A DNA stretch of 64,000 nt from Dysgonomonas sp. PH5-45 (GCF_029893235.1 NZ_JARXWE010000002.1:124001-188000); one strand, 5' to 3'; shown: positions 54,814-63,381, counted from the first letter of the stretch. Made by a program: numbers and translations. The notes: generated by a model not told the origin, from the letters alone.

Positions 54814-54885
54814 CTTTTTATCCATTTATAAAGCACTTATTATCAAGGATGATTAATAATATTCTAAAAAAACTTCTTAAAGATA

Positions 54886-54917
54886 TTGCAAAATTGAAAA
54901 TCTTGCCCTATCTTTGC
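54886..54917 (+). promoter_or_regulatory. Promoter for tRNA-Asp
   Basis: TTG (54886-54888) and TATCTTTGC (54909-54917) with a 20-base spacer, a full match to the Bacteroidota consensus, 34 bp before the tRNA. Confidence 0.75.
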
Positions 54918-54951
54918 ATCGCATTTCAGAGGAAATGACACTCCAAAAAAC

Positions 54952-55025
54952 GGTGTGGTAGTTCAGCTGGTTAGAATACCTGCCTGTCACGCAGGGGGTC
55001 GCGGGTTCGAGTCCCGTCCATACCG
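54952..55025 (+). tRNA. tRNA-Asp (anticodon GTC)
   Basis: A complete cloverleaf: acceptor GGTGTGG pairs with CCATACC (one G-T), the anticodon stem CCTGC/GCAGG encloses loop CTGTCAC with anticodon GTC, and the T arm is GCGGGTTCGAGTCCCGT. The discriminator base is G and no CCA is encoded. A mobile element begins directly after its 3' end, with an integrase gene 298 bp downstream, so the tRNA is the probable integration site and remains intact at this junction. Confidence 0.97.
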
Positions 55026-55061
55026 CGGAAAGCCTAAGTCAATAGGCGCCAAAAAAGAGAC

Positions 55062-55094
55062 AAGTCCTTCATATTCAGTGAATATGAGGGACTT
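55062..55094 (+). terminator. Terminator after tRNA-Asp
   Basis: A 15 bp stem (AAGTCCTTCATATTC / GAATATGAGGGACTT, one G-T pair) with a 3-base loop is followed by TTTTTTT. It ends the tRNA transcript or insulates the element's integrase genes. Confidence 0.9.
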
Positions 55095-55152
55095 TTTTTA
55101 TTTATGTTGTCTTAGGAAAAAGCCAAAATAAAGCCAAAAAAAGACATTTAGT

Positions 55153-55266
55153 GTGTCCCATTTCATACCCCAAACCAAAAAGGGACACAGGGGGTACGAG
55201 AAATCAAAGAAAAAGGGGTACGAATTGTCCAAAATTGGCAGTGTGTTGTCGGGAATTGGCAGTCTG
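55153..55266. repeat. Cluster of short repeats upstream of the integrase (probable attachment/arm sites)
   Basis: Three repeat families are packed in 114 bp: GGGGTACGA at 55191 and 55215 (24 bp apart) with an inverted near-copy TCATACCCC at 55163; AATTGGCAGT at 55233 and 55254 (21 bp apart); and an inverted pair GTGTCCC (55153) / GGGACAC (55182). Helical-turn spacing next to an integrase gene and a tRNA suggests recombinase arm sites or excisionase sites. No coding frame is present from 55026 to 55323. Confidence 0.6.
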
Positions 55267-55323
55267 CATAAAACTCATTAACAGATAGTTTACTTTAATT
55301 TTGTAACATTAAAAAATGAGTTT

Positions 55324-56766
55324 ATGAAAAGTACATTTAAAGTTCTTTTCTTTTTGAAAAGAGACAAGCAAAAATCCGATGGCAGTGTTCCTATCATGTG
55401 CCGGATTACAATCGACGGACAAATAAGCCGTTTCAGTACCAAATTAAATGTGCATCCTAAATCATGGGATGTAAAGTCGTCAATGGCTCTGGGCAGAACA
55501 AAAGAAGCTGTCGAGATAAATACCTTTCTGGAAACAATTAAAACAGGCTTATACAACGTTTACCATGATTTACTCACCAAAGAGAACAATGTTAATCCTG
55601 ATCGGGTTAAAAATATCTTTCTTGGTCTTGAAATTAAAAACCAAACCGTACTCGAATTATTCCAACGGCATGTTGATGATATCGCTAAATTGGTTGGTAT
55701 AAGCAGGGCAAAAGGTACACTTCAAAAATATGACGTAGCCCGTAGGCACATGGCTAATTTTATTAAAGAGTATTATAATGTTGCTGATATTTCTTTGAAA
55801 GAGGTAAATCACTCCTTTTTGAGAAATTTTGAAGTGTACCTAATGACAAGCTGCAAATGTAAGGAAAATACTACTGCTAAATTCTTACAGCGATTCCGCA
55901 CTATTATTCTTTTCGCCAAAAATAACGGTTGGATTCACATTGATCCTTTTGCCAACTATAAAATAAAGTTTAAGAAAGTCGATAGAGGCTATTTAATGCA
56001 AGAACAAATAGACGAAATCATGAAGAAACAATTCTCTTCTGAACGTTTGGAGCGAGTAAGAGATATCTTTATTTTTAGCTGTTATACCGGACTTTCCTAT
56101 ATAGACGTAAAAGGATTGGATGAAAGTAATATCCGCATTTCATTTGATAATAATTTGTGGATAATGGGGAAACGTGAAAAGACAGGTACAAGCTACAATA
56201 TTCCATTACTCGACATTCCAAAGCAAATTATTGAGAAGTATAAAGGGACGATGCCCAATAAGAAAGTTCTCCCTGTTCCAAGCAATCAAAAAGTGAATGA
56301 ATATCTCAAAGAAATCGGAGCTGTTTGCGGTATTGACAAAGATTTAACATTTCATCTTGCAAGACACACTTTCGCCACTCTTACGCTTACAAAAGGAGTT
56401 TCCATTGAAAGTGTATCAAAAATGTTAGGTCATACAAACATAAAAACTACCCAAATTTATGCAAGAATTACCGATGTTAAGGTAAGCAACGATATGGCTT
56501 CTTTTGCTGAAAAACTTGAAGAAAGGCGAATCAAATCTAAATCTAATTTAGATAAACTTTTTGAATGCCTTTCATTGCATGAAAAAATGGCTTTATTTAA
56601 TCTTCCCGGCACTCTGTCTGATGATCCCGAAAGATTAAAGCGTATATCTGTCATGTGGCATAGCCTTTCAGAAGAAGAAAAATTATCTCTCTGGTCTAAT
56701 ACTTTTGAAAATGAAGGCAATCTCACTTTTAAATCGGAAAAAGCCAATACTCAATTAGCTGTTTAA
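55324..56766 (+). CDS. Tyrosine recombinase / integrase (catalytically intact)
   Basis: 480-residue Bacteroidota-type site-specific recombinase. An arm-binding domain occupies ~1-95 (STFKVLFFLKRDKQKSDGSVP), a SAM-like core-binding domain ~110-210, and the catalytic domain ~220-395. Catalytic residues seen: Lys in GKREKTGTSYNIPL, HLARH with His344 and Arg347, GHTN, and Tyr379 in TTQIYARI. The first catalytic Arg is replaced by Ser (YTGLSYIDV), as is known for IntDOT. About 100 residues follow Tyr379, a longer C-terminal tail than usual. It probably catalyses integration into tRNA-Asp. Confidence 0.93.
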   Translation: MKSTFKVLFFLKRDKQKSDGSVPIMCRITIDGQISRFSTKLNVHPKSWDVKSSMALGRTKEAVEINTFLETIKTGLYNVYHDLLTKENNVNPDRVKNIFLGLEIKNQTVLELFQRHVDDIAKLVGISRAKGTLQKYDVARRHMANFIKEYYNVADISLKEVNHSFLRNFEVYLMTSCKCKENTTAKFLQRFRTIILFAKNNGWIHIDPFANYKIKFKKVDRGYLMQEQIDEIMKKQFSSERLERVRDIFIFSCYTGLSYIDVKGLDESNIRISFDNNLWIMGKREKTGTSYNIPLLDIPKQIIEKYKGTMPNKKVLPVPSNQKVNEYLKEIGAVCGIDKDLTFHLARHTFATLTLTKGVSIESVSKMLGHTNIKTTQIYARITDVKVSNDMASFAEKLEERRIKSKSNLDKLFECLSLHEKMALFNLPGTLSDDPERLKRISVMWHSLSEEEKLSLWSNTFENEGNLTFKSEKANTQLAV

Positions 56767-56786
56767 CCCACTAATTTTTAATAGTA

Positions 56787-57683
56787 ATGAAAAAAAATGA
56801 ATATTCAACAGTAATAGCTCTGTTCGACGAGTATAATAAGAATGTATATAAGGTTAAAGCCTTATCTACCTACCTGAAATATGAAGCGGTGAGAAACTAT
56901 ATCGCTGATTACATTAAACAACGATATGGGAAAGTTGATTACTTGCTGTCCGAAATCGACGTCAATTTCATAATAGGTTTTGAAAATTACCTGATGAAGT
57001 TTCGCAAATATAACGTAAACACAGCCGCCAAGAAAATAGAATTATTCCGTCGTATTGTAAATATAGCCTGTGAAAAACAGGCTATATCCAACAACCCTTT
57101 TAGCCATTACCGGATTAAAAGGCAAGAGGTAGTTCGTGCCTTCCTTTCGGAAAAGGAGTTACAGTCTATTTTGAGCAAAAAGTTTTCGACTAAAAGACTT
57201 GAACAAGTAAGGGATGTATTTATCTTTTCCTGTTTTACAGGTCTGAATTATTCAGACTTATCAATGCTAACAACCGAAAATTTTGAAACAGATAAAGACG
57301 GTAATCCTATTATCAAAATTATGCGGAGCATGACATATACACCTGTTATAATCCCTTTGCTTTCAGTTCCGCAGAAAATTTTGAATAAGTACAGTCAAAA
57401 TTTACCGATAGCAAGTAATCAAAAGATGAATGATTATTTGAAAGAAATCGGTGATATTTGCGGTATTGGTAAAAATCTCACTTTCAGGGTTGCAAGAAAC
57501 ACATTTGCGACTACTATTACCTATATGAATGGGGTACCCATTGAAACAATATCCCGAATGTTAGGACATACCAATATAAATACAACCCAAACATTGGTAC
57601 GAATGGATAACGGAAAGATTGGGCGGGATATGTTGAAATTATCAGAACACCTTACAGGTATGGATACTGCATTAAACCTCTAA
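56787..57683 (+). CDS. Inactive tyrosine-recombinase paralogue
   Basis: 298 residues, clearly related to the integrase just upstream (shared VRDVFIFSC, ...KMNDYLKEIGDICGI..., GVPIETISRMLGHTNI), but lacking the ~100-residue N-terminal arm-binding domain. The active site is lost: the catalytic Tyr is Leu270 (TTQTLVRM), His of box II is Arg234 (FRVARN), the beta-strand Lys is Met (RSMTYT) and Arg I is Asn (TGLNYSD). Only Arg237 and the GHTN His remain. The frame is fully open and starts 20 bp after the first integrase. It could modulate recombination or regulate the module; this is inference. Confidence 0.85.
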   Translation: MKKNEYSTVIALFDEYNKNVYKVKALSTYLKYEAVRNYIADYIKQRYGKVDYLLSEIDVNFIIGFENYLMKFRKYNVNTAAKKIELFRRIVNIACEKQAISNNPFSHYRIKRQEVVRAFLSEKELQSILSKKFSTKRLEQVRDVFIFSCFTGLNYSDLSMLTTENFETDKDGNPIIKIMRSMTYTPVIIPLLSVPQKILNKYSQNLPIASNQKMNDYLKEIGDICGIGKNLTFRVARNTFATTITYMNGVPIETISRMLGHTNINTTQTLVRMDNGKIGRDMLKLSEHLTGMDTALNL

Positions 57684-57694
57684 AAATATTTATC

Positions 57695-58219
57695 ATGGAA
57701 TTACAAATTATTCAAAGCAAGATTTATGAAATCCGAGGTATGCGAGTTATGTTGGATTACGATTTGGCTGAATTATATCAGGTTGAAACCAAAAATCTGA
57801 AACGTTCTGTTCGTCGGAACATAGACCGTTTTCCTCCGGATTTTATGATTGAACTCTCAAAGGAAGAGTACGATTTTTTAAGGTGCAATTTTGGCACCTT
57901 AGAAAATCAAGGACAAGGGCAACACGTAAAATACTTACCTTTTGCATTTACTGAACAGGGTATAGCCCAACTGTCAAGCGTTCTTAACAGCACGTTGGCC
58001 ATTCAGGTTAATATATCTATTATCAGAGCTTTTGTCGCTTTACGACAATATGCACTGGGTTATGCGGAATTAAATCGTAAATTGGAGGAATTTATGGTGG
58101 AAACAAATATGCAGTTTAGTGATATTTACCAAGCTCTTACCGAACTTGCATCACAAAAGGAACTGGAAAATAAACCCCGTAAGCGTATTGGTTATAATGT
58201 TCAACAGGATGAAGAATAA
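57695..58219 (+). CDS. ORF6N-domain protein
   Basis: 174 residues. The ORF6N domain occupies ~1-90: IYEIRGMRVMLDYDLAELYQVETKNLKRSVRRN and RFPPDFMIELS, followed by YLPFAFTEQGIAQLSSVLNS. This domain occurs in phage antirepressors and in mobile elements as a DNA-binding module. A helical C-terminus follows. It is 11 bp after the inactive recombinase gene and 6 bp before the RhuM-like gene, so a single operon is likely. Confidence 0.88.
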   Translation: MELQIIQSKIYEIRGMRVMLDYDLAELYQVETKNLKRSVRRNIDRFPPDFMIELSKEEYDFLRCNFGTLENQGQGQHVKYLPFAFTEQGIAQLSSVLNSTLAIQVNISIIRAFVALRQYALGYAELNRKLEEFMVETNMQFSDIYQALTELASQKELENKPRKRIGYNVQQDEE

Positions 58220-58225
58220 TATATT

Positions 58226-58645
58226 ATGGAACGAGGATATATAAATATTAAAGAAAATAGTGAAAATCAACTGATTGTTGAAGCAAAACTTGTAAATTGC
58301 ACCCTGTGGGTAACGAAACATCAAATTGCCGACTTATTTAATGTATTTGTCAATACGATTGGTAACAATCTACGGAGTATATTCAAATCCGGCTTGCTCC
58401 GTGAAGAAGATGTTACCCGAATACATAAATTTGAGAGCAACGGGCACCCATGCGAAACGGTACTGTATAATCTGGAAGCACTGATATTTGTCAGCTACCG
58501 TGTAGCATCTTTTGAAGCAAAAGCATTTCGGGAATGGGTAATGAAAGCATTAACCGAATATACCCGGACTGATAATAAAAAATCAACAGAAGTTCTGATA
58601 GTATATAACCTACACTCAAAACTTCCGGCTATTTCGATGAATTAA
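58226..58645 (+). CDS. RhuM-like DNA-binding protein
   Basis: 139 residues with the N-terminal pattern of RhuM-family proteins: LWVTKHQIADLFNVFVNTIGNNLRSIFKSGLL (helix-turn-helix-like) and TVLYNLEALIFVSYRVASFEAKAFREWVM. It is much shorter than full RhuM (over 300 residues), as are many Bacteroides mobile-element homologues. It follows ORF6N closely. Function unknown; probably regulatory. Confidence 0.82.
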   Translation: MERGYINIKENSENQLIVEAKLVNCTLWVTKHQIADLFNVFVNTIGNNLRSIFKSGLLREEDVTRIHKFESNGHPCETVLYNLEALIFVSYRVASFEAKAFREWVMKALTEYTRTDNKKSTEVLIVYNLHSKLPAISMN

Positions 58646-58667
58646 TAAACGTTTAATACATTTAGAT

Positions 58668-59198
58668 ATGAAACACGTATTTTATTTACTTATCGCTGTT
58701 TTTATGGTTTCCTGCGGTTCAAACTCATCAACGAGTAATTACGAAAAAACCATTACTGATAACCTGTTAAAAGGGAGCGACACAAAAGAAAATCTCAACT
58801 TCAAAATTATTGAGATTAGCGAAACCGGCAACGTTACGGTTGCCGACAGTATCGCCTATCTTACTGATGAATTTCAGAAAAATAATCAACCTAACATCAG
58901 TAAGATTGAGCTGGCTAAAAAAATGAGTGAAGATCTACTGGCAAGAGAAAAAAATCAAGCTAAAATTGATAAATACAATGCTGATATTGCACGGATGAGC
59001 AATACTATTGATTCTCTAAAAAATCTTACTCCGGATAATCTTAACGGATATGACAGTAAGAATCCGAATGATGTTCTTGCCGTAATTGTTAGATGCAAAT
59101 ACTCAATCGCTCCGGGTGGAACAGCCGTTGAAGAAACATTTGATTTCTACTTATCTCCTGACGGCAGCAAATGCTACGGAAAAACCAGAGCAAAATAA
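58668..59198 (+). CDS. Hypothetical lipoprotein of the element
   Basis: 176 residues with a lipoprotein signal (HVFYLLIAVFMVSCGS, Cys16). A helical region follows (~85-125, REKNQAKIDKYNADIARMSN), then a C-terminal beta part with VIVRCKYSIAPGGTAVEETFDFY. I do not recognise a family. It is the last gene before a strong terminator, so it closes the integrase operon. Confidence 0.8.
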   Translation: MKHVFYLLIAVFMVSCGSNSSTSNYEKTITDNLLKGSDTKENLNFKIIEISETGNVTVADSIAYLTDEFQKNNQPNISKIELAKKMSEDLLAREKNQAKIDKYNADIARMSNTIDSLKNLTPDNLNGYDSKNPNDVLAVIVRCKYSIAPGGTAVEETFDFYLSPDGSKCYGKTRAK

Positions 59199-59222
59199 AA
59201 ATACATATCACAATCCAAATGG

Positions 59223-59251
59223 AGCCTGTATCGTAAAAATCGGTACAGGCT
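59223..59251 (+). terminator. Terminator after the lipoprotein gene
   Basis: AGCCTGTATCG (59223-59233) pairs with CGGTACAGGCT (59241-59251), one mismatch, followed by TTTTTTT. Confidence 0.9.
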
Positions 59252-59257
59252 TTTTTT

Positions 59258-59705
59258 GTATATAGCTTTCCTTTCTGTGAGGAAAGTTCTGCGTTTTATT
59301 ATGATAAACGCAAAGCAGACAACCAAATTTCCTTTTTTCTGTACTTCCCTCGGTATAATTTCTTCCTCATTTAGTTATGACCATAAAAAAGGAGGGGTTC
59401 GGAGTGAACGAGTATCAGGCGCGAATTTATTTCATGTTTATTGGCTGCACAAGATCAGACGTGTTTTTAAAAAAATCTTCCTCGATTCAAAATCTCTTTT
59501 GTAATAGATTTTAAGAAATTATCCGGGCAATAATTATAGCCTCTTTTCTTAAAGAAATGTATCTGCACCCCAATCAGGTACAGGAAAGCGAGTGTATTTT
59601 TTTGAAAAATCTTGATGCTGCCAAAAAGCACTGCGTGAGTAAGGCACCTGAAACTCGATCACACCTCACCCTCTCCATACTGGCATAAAAAAAAAGTCAG
59701 AAATT
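59258..59705. other. Non-coding gap with two tandem hairpins
   Basis: No well-supported gene is seen in these ~450 bases. Just after the terminator are two hairpins: CTTTCCT/AGGAAAG (59266-59286) and TGCGTTT/AAACGCA (59290-59312). An 82-codon frame at 59256-59504 starts inside the terminator tract and lacks a ribosome-binding context. The next operon's promoter should be here, but I find no clear box. Confidence 0.5.
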
Positions 59706-59942
59706 ATGAGAAGTACAGAAAAAAATAGGAAACAACGACCGACAGCCTACCATCCAATTAGCATAAAATTGGTTTTAAAAATCGTTTTGGCGGTTTTGGG
59801 CTTCTGTGTGTGGGGAACAGGGTTTATTTGGGCTTTAGTGGGCTTGTATCTCTTTCTTCCTGTTATACGGGGTATCCTCTCCTTTTTCGTGGGTATGGGT
59901 GCTATAATCCTCTTTATTCTCGCAATGCTGACCTTTTTATAA
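59706..59942 (+). CDS. Small two-helix membrane protein
   Basis: 78 residues, basic N-terminus (MRSTEKNRKQRPTAYHP) and two hydrophobic segments (about 22-48 and 52-76). I do not recognise a family. It starts the second gene block of the element, 19 bp before the next gene. Confidence 0.7.
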   Translation: MRSTEKNRKQRPTAYHPISIKLVLKIVLAVLGFCVWGTGFIWALVGLYLFLPVIRGILSFFVGMGAIILFILAMLTFL

Positions 59943-59961
59943 TCCCTTAAAATTTAGAGTT

Positions 59962-60954
59962 ATGAGCAAAGTATTTTTATTAGGAGCAAACAAGGAAATT
60001 GACAAGGCTATACAGGTTGTTCAAGTCAATCAGGTTATCCAAATGGAGGGTTATAGCTATGACAGATATGTAGTCTATGACATCGTTAAAAATAACTGGG
60101 GTATCACTTACAAGCTGATTAACCTACGGAAAAAAGTTTTTCAGACAGCAGACATAATCAGACCATTAAGCGAAAAATTCGGTATCGGTTATTATTACGA
60201 CAGCGAAAATCCTGAATTTATGGATGGTTTTGAAGTGGCGTTACTTCTTCAGGAAGCGAAAGACATAGTTAAAGCGGAAACAGACGAAGCCGAAAAAGAG
60301 AAGATAAGAGTAGAAGAAGTTAAGGTAATAGGGCGTAAACGTTTTGCCGAGATATTTCCCGAAGATGCGCAAGCGGTAATCGTGGCACGTCTGAAACAAA
60401 ACGAAAGCGATAGTCAAACCGACTATTACGGAAGTAGCACACAACGCACCGTCATTTTAGGCTTTTCCAAACATAAAAGGGATATTTTTTCCGAAATGCG
60501 TAAATACGCATCAAACTTCGAGGAAACCGCCTATTTAGCCGAGTTTAACGAGGATTACGAAAATAGGGAAAAATACTCTATGGGTGCAGGGTATTATTTA
60601 GGAGAATATAGGCATAGCGGTTGGATAATTAAAAAAGTGCCAGTATATAACCGTGAACGCACTATTGAAGATTTTGCATACACAGCAGGAAGCGAAGATA
60701 ATATACATATCAGTAAGTCCAACACAACGCCACCAACCAACCAGACAGGGGAAAGTAAATGCGGTTGTACAATGGTTGAGTATTCAGCCAAAGCAGTAGC
60801 GGTATTCGGGGAAACCAAAGCAATTAAAGACGAACTAAGAGCAATGGGAGGACGCTTCAACAGTCGATTAACCTTTAATGGGAAAAAAATTAAAGGATGG
60901 ATTTTCCCGAAATCACAAGAGCAAAGGTTAGCCTATTATTTCGGATTGGATTAA
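59962..60954 (+). CDS. Hypothetical mobile-element protein with GGRFN/GWIF C-terminal domain
   Basis: 330 residues. The N-terminal two-thirds contain LLLQEAKDIVKAETDEAEKE and SSTQRTVILGFSKHKRDIFSEMRKYA, found in my memory in Bacteroides mobile-element proteins of unknown role. The last ~55 residues form a separate small domain: AVAVFGETKAIKDELRAMGG, RFNSRL, GWIFPKSQE, joined by a linker with TPPTNQTGESKCGC. That ending is reminiscent of modules attached to other mobile-element enzymes. No function is assigned. Confidence 0.75.
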   Translation: MSKVFLLGANKEIDKAIQVVQVNQVIQMEGYSYDRYVVYDIVKNNWGITYKLINLRKKVFQTADIIRPLSEKFGIGYYYDSENPEFMDGFEVALLLQEAKDIVKAETDEAEKEKIRVEEVKVIGRKRFAEIFPEDAQAVIVARLKQNESDSQTDYYGSSTQRTVILGFSKHKRDIFSEMRKYASNFEETAYLAEFNEDYENREKYSMGAGYYLGEYRHSGWIIKKVPVYNRERTIEDFAYTAGSEDNIHISKSNTTPPTNQTGESKCGCTMVEYSAKAVAVFGETKAIKDELRAMGGRFNSRLTFNGKKIKGWIFPKSQEQRLAYYFGLD

Positions 60955-60968
60955 ACAATGTAGAACAC

Positions 60969-60989
60969 AGGGCAGAGCCTATCTGCCCT
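60969..60989. other. Intercistronic GC-rich hairpin 1
   Basis: AGGGCAGA / TCTGCCCT, perfect 8 bp arms with a 5-base loop, between the stop of the 330-residue gene and the next start. There is no T-tract, so it is not an ordinary terminator. Confidence 0.65.
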
Positions 60990-61005
60990 ACTAAAAACAA
61001 TCACC

Positions 61006-61212
61006 ATGAGAGTAGATATAGATATGAAATTCATCCACAGGTATAATAAAAACCTATCCTGTATAATTCTCGCAGAAACTGCAAAAGGGTGGAAAGTCAG
61101 CCAAACGGAAACCTTTGCCAACCCAAGAAAGAAGCCAAAAGTAACCGTCCAATTCTATCATGCAATTTGGTTTGATGACCAAAAAGGAGAATGGGACGCA
61201 GTAAATAATTAA
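61006..61212 (+). CDS. Small hypothetical protein (68 aa)
   Basis: 68 residues, soluble, basic in the middle (ANPRKKPKVTVQF) and acidic at the end. It starts after a hairpin with an A-rich leader (CAATCACC before ATG). It resembles no family I know. Same strand and spacing as the neighbours support that it is real. Confidence 0.6.
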   Translation: MRVDIDMKFIHRYNKNLSCIILAETAKGWKVSQTETFANPRKKPKVTVQFYHAIWFDDQKGEWDAVNN

Positions 61213-61232
61213 CAATCAAAAAACAATATATC

Positions 61233-61793
61233 ATGTATTACGGATTAAAGAACCCCAATAGAAAACAAGAGTTCATTAATAGAATGAACCAACAAATTAA
61301 AGTAAATGAGAACCTTATAAAAGGTTTGGAAACGTGTGAGCCGTTTATCAGAGCCTTTAATGGCAAGGTAGCCAATTCAAAGCTAATTAAAGCCATATAC
61401 ACCGCAGAGAACCCGAACAACCTTTCTTACAGCATCACCGAAAAAAGAGGATGTAAAGGCATTGCAATCGGTATATCTGACAATAATCACAGAATGTATG
61501 CAAGTGTGGAGGGCAAAACATGGAATTATCTGACATCATACAACTGCGTTTTTCTCCTGCCAACAACCAAGCCTGATGAAAATTCACAAGACAGGATAAA
61601 TGCGGATGAAGCAATCAAGCAAATTGAAATAGAAAAAGAATACCTCACAATTCTAATACAAGAATGTAAAGCCGATTTACAGATGTATGATGAAGAAATA
61701 ACCGCATGGGAAGAACTTGAAAGGCAGATTGAAGCCTATGAACAAAAGTTCTCACCCAATCTGCGAGGAACTATAACAATGAGTGCAAGATAA
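61233..61793 (+). CDS. Hypothetical protein (186 aa)
   Basis: 186 residues, soluble. Start YGLKNPNRKQEFINRMNQQI is helical; a central part with YSITEKRGCKGIAIGISDNN and MYASVEGKTWNYL looks like beta-structure; the C-terminal ~60 residues are a charged helix, probably coiled coil (QIEIEKEYLTILIQECK, EELERQIEAYEQK). I do not recognise a family. It starts 20 bp after the previous gene. Confidence 0.7.
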   Translation: MYYGLKNPNRKQEFINRMNQQIKVNENLIKGLETCEPFIRAFNGKVANSKLIKAIYTAENPNNLSYSITEKRGCKGIAIGISDNNHRMYASVEGKTWNYLTSYNCVFLLPTTKPDENSQDRINADEAIKQIEIEKEYLTILIQECKADLQMYDEEITAWEELERQIEAYEQKFSPNLRGTITMSAR

Positions 61794-61807
61794 AAGAAGT
61801 CAAACAC

Positions 61808-61826
61808 GGGGCAGTAACCCTGCCCC
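61808..61826. other. Intercistronic GC-rich hairpin 2
   Basis: GGGGCAG / CTGCCCC, perfect 7 bp arms with a 5-base loop, 14 bp after one stop and 14 bp before the next start. Confidence 0.65.
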
Positions 61827-61840
61827 ACAAAATAACAGTC

Positions 61841-62434
61841 ATGAAATACAGAGAATTGTCAGCATACGAAAAATTGCAAAAGATACAGGACATCAATTTT
61901 TGCAGGGCAGAACGCCACAATGTAGCTATATATCTGAACGCATTAAGACGTAACGACAGGGCGATAATAGAGGAATACGAGAGTTTTGGAAATACCCCTC
62001 GCCAGTTATTAATGAATAAACGAGAGTACGAAAGACATTTAGTATTTGGCTTCATTAAAAAGGAATTTAACGAATACGGTTGGTTGGAAAGACCTGATTT
62101 TTTGGAACGTGAAGAAATACAATTCCCACATCGGGACGGTTGGGCGGTATCTAACCATATCACACTGGGTAAAGGCTTAAACGGAAAATGGACTTATGGA
62201 ATGAGTTACTCTCACAGTACAGGCGGATCAGGCTATGGGCTTAATGTATGGGGTAAAATATTCGACAATAGAAAAGACTGCCTGAAAGCAGCATTAAATG
62301 AAATGCTTACAGGACTTGAAAAAGACAGCAGTAAGACCGACCGATATGCAATCAATGTATTAAAACAAGCGAAAGCCTTATTTGACGAGATTACAGGGCG
62401 TAAACCTGTACAATTAGAATTATCATTCTTTTAA
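61841..62434 (+). CDS. Hypothetical protein (197 aa)
   Basis: 197 residues, soluble. The N-terminus (ELSAYEKLQKIQDINFCRAE) is helical and a glycine-rich centre (YGMSYSHSTGGSGYGLNVW) suggests a loop or beta region. The end PVQLELSFF is a hydrophobic tail like the C-terminal clamp-binding peptides (QLxLF-type, here QLELSFF), which would fit a DNA-metabolism role; this is tentative. No family recognised. Confidence 0.7.
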   Translation: MKYRELSAYEKLQKIQDINFCRAERHNVAIYLNALRRNDRAIIEEYESFGNTPRQLLMNKREYERHLVFGFIKKEFNEYGWLERPDFLEREEIQFPHRDGWAVSNHITLGKGLNGKWTYGMSYSHSTGGSGYGLNVWGKIFDNRKDCLKAALNEMLTGLEKDSSKTDRYAINVLKQAKALFDEITGRKPVQLELSFF

Positions 62435-62448
62435 TAAATCCAATCAAT

Positions 62449-63381
62449 ATGAAACCGAATAAAATAGCAATTATGTATAAGGGAGTTGTACATTTCCTGA
62501 ACAGGGTAACAGGCGAAAGCAAGCATTATCAAATAGCTTTTGAAACTGACCGTTGGAGCATCCGTTTTTATCTGTTACAGAACGGTCAAATCCGAATAAT
62601 CATAAATAAGTCTATCAAAAAGAGCGAAACGGAATATCATACGCATTTCTGCTATGACTGTTATTGCACACTTGATAAGAATGGTTTATTTCTCGATGAC
62701 GTTCACGATCCTGCCACTTGCCGAAAGATAACCAACCCTACTAAATGGTTTACCATTGAACCCATGTTAAGGGATATTCACAACCAGTTAAAAGAAGAAC
62801 TGGAAGCCTTGCACCCTTTCGACCTGATACACGATATAAGAGATTTAGAACACTTCATATACAGGAAAATGGAAGAATACGGAAAGGTAGAATTTACCGT
62901 AAACAACTCCCTACGTTTCGGTATCGGTGAAAATGCCTATACCACAAGCGAAGAAGCATTGAAAGCCAAAGAAAAAGAACCTGTTGTTTTGCTAAATCTA
63001 TTCAATGGCAATCATATAATATCTAAAGACACTATCATCTTTTTCCTGTACTGGCTTTTGGACAGGGATAAAGAATTAAGTGTATCAGACGGACAAAAAT
63101 TGAAAACGGTTGTCAGATCATTTGAGGAAAGTCCCAAAAAGCCGAATGAATGGTCTTTGCAAACTCTTAATACGTGGTGGCAATGGCTTAGTTTTGATGA
63201 ATTTGAAGATATTACAGGTATAGAGCAGGACAGAGACGGCAATAATGAAATAGATGCAAAATTCCTTGATGATGCCAACCAATTTTGGCAAAATAAAACC
63301 TTTCAAGAAAAAATCAAAATTTATCAATCCAATTCACACTTACATGAGATTGTAAAAGAAAGGATTGAAGCATATGAATAA
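62449..63381 (+). CDS. Hypothetical protein (310 aa)
   Basis: 310 residues, soluble. A cysteine/histidine cluster occurs early (THFCYDCYCTLDKNG), followed by helical segments; the C-terminal region has NTWWQWLSFDEFEDITGIEQDRDGN. I do not recognise a family. It begins 14 bp after the preceding stop with no hairpin in between. Confidence 0.68.
   Translation: MKPNKIAIMYKGVVHFLNRVTGESKHYQIAFETDRWSIRFYLLQNGQIRIIINKSIKKSETEYHTHFCYDCYCTLDKNGLFLDDVHDPATCRKITNPTKWFTIEPMLRDIHNQLKEELEALHPFDLIHDIRDLEHFIYRKMEEYGKVEFTVNNSLRFGIGENAYTTSEEALKAKEKEPVVLLNLFNGNHIISKDTIIFFLYWLLDRDKELSVSDGQKLKTVVRSFEESPKKPNEWSLQTLNTWWQWLSFDEFEDITGIEQDRDGNNEIDAKFLDDANQFWQNKTFQEKIKIYQSNSHLHEIVKERIEAYE

Noticed and set aside
55153-55266. 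A CRISPR-like array upstream of the integrase
   Set aside because: The repeats are only 9-10 bp, in mixed orientation and with too short spacing; no cas gene is nearby.
59256-59504. An 82-codon frame in the gap of the element
   Set aside because: It starts in the T-tract of a terminator, crosses two hairpins, and resembles nothing known.
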